The notes beneath the pieces were generated by a model. It saw only the letters and a program-made list of their open reading frames with translations. It searched no databases and was not told the DNA's origin. This document shows, in pieces, positions 60,994 to 64,000 of a DNA stretch of 64,000 nucleotides (position 1 is its first letter; each line of letters opens with the position of its first letter). Where the stretch lies: contig NZ_JBDKWZ010000010.1 of the NCBI RefSeq assembly GCF_039710355.1, forward strand, positions 1 through 64,000. Direction: 5' to 3'. Source of the DNA: Rapidithrix thailandica (lineage in GTDB: Bacteria; Bacteroidota; Bacteroidia; Cytophagales; Flammeovirgaceae). A program made the translations under genes and the position numbers.

Positions 60994-63900
60994 TCATTGC
61001 TTTAGAAAACTTTTTCTGGCTTGCCGGCCGTCTATTTGCACCCATAATTGATACAAGCCGGCAGGCAATGTCTGTAAAGAAAACTGTCGCTCAAAGTGTT
61101 CGCGCTGTTTGACCTGTTGTATATCTACCAATGTTCTGCCCATCAAATCAATTACTTTTATTTGAAGTGTTCCTCTGGCCGCATGATTGAGTTGCAAATG
61201 GAATTGCCCTTCATTGGGGTTAGGGTAGAGGAGTAGAGCGGCTTTTAGGGTAGGGTCTTCGAGGGCATTGACCACGGTGGGTTCTGAAATGAATTTGCAT
61301 TGTGTGTCAAATACTTCTATTTGATAGTTGCCTTGTCCTTGAAAGTCCAAGGTGCGCGTGTTGCCCTGTGCAATGGCTTGCCCGTTAAAATACCATTGAT
61401 AATTCGGAGCGATTACGGAACTACGCATGACGTTGCCTTCTATTTCTATAGATGGAGTGGAAAATCCCGAAGCGTTTTCTTCAATGGTGATTTGCCGGGA
61501 AATTGACCGTTGATTGGCTCCGTCCGAGACTTCCAAGGTGACAATATACACCCCGGGAAAACTATAGGTATGAGTAGGGTGCTGTTCCGTTGAGCTGTTT
61601 CTGGCAGGAAACTGATCGTCTCCAAAATCCCATGACCAACTGCTAGGGCTACCGGTACTTTCATCCATAAATTCTGTTTTGCCCATTTCGCAGGTAAAGG
61701 AGGTGGAAAAGTCGCCAAACAACACATCTTCACAATCGCCAATGACCCAGCCAAAGCTACTGTTGCTGACCGTGCTGTTGTTTCCGGAAACATAAAAAGT
61801 CTCACCGATGACGGAGATATTTTGCACATTTAAATAGTCAAAACAAAAGCGTAAGTTAGGGTTGTCGGTAAAAATTTCCGCATTTTCGGTACCGCTGGTT
61901 TTTAAAGTAATGATTTGCCCCGAAGTGCCCAAAGCCTCAAAAGCTTCGTTGATGGCAAATTTTCCCTTGGAGGCAAAAATCAATTCCGAACCTTCTGCCA
62001 CAATTAAGGAATCGATACTACTGCTGTCACTTTCCAATTCCAGGTTGCCATTCACCAGCAGTTTATTATAATTATTCTCCCCGATAATTTTGAGATTTAC
62101 CCCATCTGCAATGATGTTGTGAAAACTTTGTTGGCCGGTGGTAAAGGTGAAATCATTGACTCCTTGACTATTGGAAAAAATGATGGTGGAGTTTTCAAAA
62201 TTCCCCCGTACATCCTGGTTGATGGAAAATGCCTGGGTGATTGTCAACGTGCTATTCCGGAAGTTAAGATTTTGAGAAAGCCCGGAAGGAGCGGTAATAT
62301 TTTCCAAAGCCAACTGAATACCTGAGCTGCTGAGGGTTCCGGCCAAAAGATTAACATTCTTTACTTTGGCATCACTTAAAATATTCCAGCTGCCTGTAGG
62401 AGCATTGATTTGCAAGTTGATTTGTGCAAACACTTCATTGGGGATGGCTAAGCTATTGCTCTTAGAGGTTTGTCCCCGAAGTTCCACCGTCCCGTTGAGA
62501 AAAGCGACTTTTTCACTTTCTATATTCACCGAGCCGTTAATATTCAGTGTATTGCCATTTAATTGGAACGTAGTATTTATATCCGGAAAAAAGTTTATAC
62601 TATAACAGGACGCATTGGCCGGAAACGTAATTGTAGGGGTACTACTGCTGAATGAATTATTGTCAAAAAAGACCGGGTTTTGAATTCCCGGAAGACTTCC
62701 AGCGGTTGTTCCACCACTACTCAACGACCAGTTGGCCGGATCGTTCCAGTTACCACCGCTTTTGCCAATCCAGTAGTAAGGGGTTAAATCAAGGTCCAGA
62801 TTTTTGGAGGAAACAACCAAAGAGTAATCCTGTTTATTTCCGTCCAATTCACCTTTATGCGCTATCCGGATGATGTACAAACCTGGTTCCGGATCGTTAA
62901 TTTCAATTTTCTCAACATTGTCGCGGGTATTGTCTCCTGGCTCTGCCGCTTTGCTGGGATTGATGGGGTCTAAGGTCCAAGGAAGAAACGTGTTCCCGTT
63001 TTGATCGAATACCTGGATGTCCAAGTCATTGACTAACAGTAAATCACTGGGGTTTAAGCCGGGAGGGGGAGGGGTGCCCGGTACATCCGTCCAGCTTAAG
63101 GTGACGGTAATGGGACTGGAACCGTCTGCCTGAAAGGGAATAAAAGAAACTTGTTGGTTGTTGAGTGTCGCTTCGTTGATTTGCACACTTTGATTGTCAT
63201 CTTGAGTAATCAGGTTAGCAGCCCGGTCGATACTCAACAGACCCCAACCTTGCTCATAATCGGGGCCGGGATTCAAGCCGGCTTCCCGGGCGGTATGAAT
63301 GGCCAAGGCCTTTAAGGTGGCGGATTTCATAAATTCCCCCCCATGGGTTTGAGCATAAAGTTGTTGTAAGAGAAGTAAGGAGCCCGTGACTGCCGGAGCG
63401 GCCATAGATGTGCCGGAGAGTAAACCGTACTGACCGTCTCCTTCGGCAATAGGAGAGAGAATATCCACACCGGCCGCTACGATATCAGGTTTGACGCGTC
63501 CGTCATCGGTAGGGCCCCAACTACTGAAAGTACTCATGATGACATCGTCCCGGGTTTCGTACCGTTCGGGAATGGTTTCCACGGCTCCTACGGTTAACAC
63601 ATTTTTTGCGACCGCTCCCGGACCCAGACAATCGTACGGCCCATCGGGAGGACGGCTGCCATCTCCTTCATCACTGCGGTCGTTGCCTGCCGCCCGGACG
63701 TGCAAGTAGTAAGGAGCGTTGAAAGCAAATTCATCCAGGTCTCGGCTTAACTCCGAATAATACCCAAAGCGGAAGTCCTCCGAAGCACCTGGGTCTCCCC
63801 GCCACTGCCATCCGCTTTCGGAGGCATTCCAACCTAACACCAAGCCATACGAATGGTTAGAGAGGAGTAAGGGCATATCTTCATTGGCCAGTTCATTGGC

Positions 63901-64000
63901 TAACTCTGCCATATCATCGCTAAAATCGTATAAAAATCCCTCCGCTTCGGGGGCCATTCCTTCCGCTTCTTTGTTTAACCCTGCGGAAAAGATGGTTCCG
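60994..64000 (-). CDS. secreted subtilisin-like (S8) protease with T9SS sorting domain, N-terminus outside window
   Basis: The frame stays open to the window edge (the Met at 63957 is internal: the preceding codons read GTIFSAGLNKEAEG), so the catalytic Asp and His lie beyond base 64000. Visible are the oxyanion region VRAAGNDRSDEG, the catalytic Ser in LLSGTSMAAPAVTG, a jelly-roll domain (LSWTDVPGTPPPPG, VNDLDIQVFD, LYIIRIAHKGELDG), beta-helix-like repeats, a PKD domain (WSWDFGDD, YSFPGVYIVTLEVSDG) and a C-terminal type IX sorting domain (LYPNPNEGQFHLQL, LPAGLYQLWVQIDG). It is an extracellular or surface-bound protease. Confidence 0.9.
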   Translation of the reverse strand, partial: GTIFSAGLNKEAEGMAPEAEGFLYDFSDDMAELANELANEDMPLLLSNHSYGLVLGWNASESGWQWRGDPGASEDFRFGYYSELSRDLDEFAFNAPYYLHVRAAGNDRSDEGDGSRPPDGPYDCLGPGAVAKNVLTVGAVETIPERYETRDDVIMSTFSSWGPTDDGRVKPDIVAAGVDILSPIAEGDGQYGLLSGTSMAAPAVTGSLLLLQQLYAQTHGGEFMKSATLKALAIHTAREAGLNPGPDYEQGWGLLSIDRAANLITQDDNQSVQINEATLNNQQVSFIPFQADGSSPITVTLSWTDVPGTPPPPGLNPSDLLLVNDLDIQVFDQNGNTFLPWTLDPINPSKAAEPGDNTRDNVEKIEINDPEPGLYIIRIAHKGELDGNKQDYSLVVSSKNLDLDLTPYYWIGKSGGNWNDPANWSLSSGGTTAGSLPGIQNPVFFDNNSFSSSTPTITFPANASCYSINFFPDINTTFQLNGNTLNINGSVNIESEKVAFLNGTVELRGQTSKSNSLAIPNEVFAQINLQINAPTGSWNILSDAKVKNVNLLAGTLSSSGIQLALENITAPSGLSQNLNFRNSTLTITQAFSINQDVRGNFENSTIIFSNSQGVNDFTFTTGQQSFHNIIADGVNLKIIGENNYNKLLVNGNLELESDSSSIDSLIVAEGSELIFASKGKFAINEAFEALGTSGQIITLKTSGTENAEIFTDNPNLRFCFDYLNVQNISVIGETFYVSGNNSTVSNSSFGWVIGDCEDVLFGDFSTSFTCEMGKTEFMDESTGSPSSWSWDFGDDQFPARNSSTEQHPTHTYSFPGVYIVTLEVSDGANQRSISRQITIEENASGFSTPSIEIEGNVMRSSVIAPNYQWYFNGQAIAQGNTRTLDFQGQGNYQIEVFDTQCKFISEPTVVNALEDPTLKAALLLYPNPNEGQFHLQLNHAARGTLQIKVIDLMGRTLVDIQQVKQREHFERQFSLQTLPAGLYQLWVQIDGRQARKSFLKQ

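Noticed and set aside
1..64000. tRNA genes, origin of replication, prophage
   Set aside because: No tRNA-like cloverleaf, DnaA-box cluster or phage structural gene was recognised on either strand.

Overview
The window comes from a member of the Bacteroidota, most likely a gliding/marine-type Cytophagales bacterium. This rests on several features: PorZ, two proteins with type IX secretion C-terminal sorting domains, Bacteroidota-type promoters (TTTG/TTG, about 19-21 bases, TAnnTTTG), families such as DUF1573, DUF1080, DUF2911, DUF3347 and HYC_CC_PP, and an orphan Bacteroidota-style Hcp (TssD). The genus cannot be decided from sequence alone. Base composition is moderately AT-rich with very AT-rich intergenic stretches.

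Layout. 1-9.1 kb: end of an IS1595-type transposase, a sterol-desaturase-family hydroxylase, a hybrid-type two-gene signalling pair whose kinase carries an ethylene-receptor-like membrane domain, DUF1080 and DUF1573 secreted proteins, the RNase P RNA, and an NtrC-like regulator without a DNA-binding domain. 9.4-20.8 kb: housekeeping and small proteins (EcsC-like, MBL hydrolase, eIF-2B-like, DUF2911, LOG-like, an NtrB-like kinase and a receiver protein, hflX, recO, a lipoprotein, a probable copper-related DUF3347/HYC_CC_PP pair). 20.9-23.2 kb: porZ. 23.6-30.5 kb: the isoleucine/valine operon ilvE-ilvD-ilvB-ilvN-ilvC. A 25-codon leader peptide rich in Ile, Leu and Val precedes it, with mutually exclusive terminator and antiterminator hairpins, so this is a classical ribosome-mediated attenuator. 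30.5-35.8 kb: ADP-ribosylglycohydrolase-like, NYN/LOTUS-like and peroxiredoxin genes, a GyrI-like domain protein, and a TetR regulator with three copies of its likely operator next to a DUF1348 and a DinB-like gene. 36.1-43.0 kb: an RND tripartite efflux operon under a probable ArsR-type repressor, with palindromic operators, one of which overlaps the probable promoter. 43.3-45.4 kb: a DPP-IV-like peptidase.

45.7-52.7 kb is the most unusual part. It has one good promoter, then an Hcp tube protein with a C-terminal extension, then a 701-residue chimeric protein. That protein ends in a zinc metallopeptidase (HExxHxxGxxH plus a Met-turn). Its stop overlaps the first of six tandem, roughly 0.7-kb, mosaic lipoprotein genes. 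I read this as a type VI secretion cargo effector with an amplified and recombining family of periplasmic immunity lipoproteins. The rest of the type VI apparatus is not in the window.

53.3-64 kb: an AraC regulator, a DUF885 protein, proline dehydrogenase, an ATP-grasp-like protein, proC, an MscS-type channel, and the C-terminal 1000 or so residues of a subtilisin-like type IX-secreted protease that runs off the right edge. No tRNA, CRISPR array or complete insertion sequence was found.
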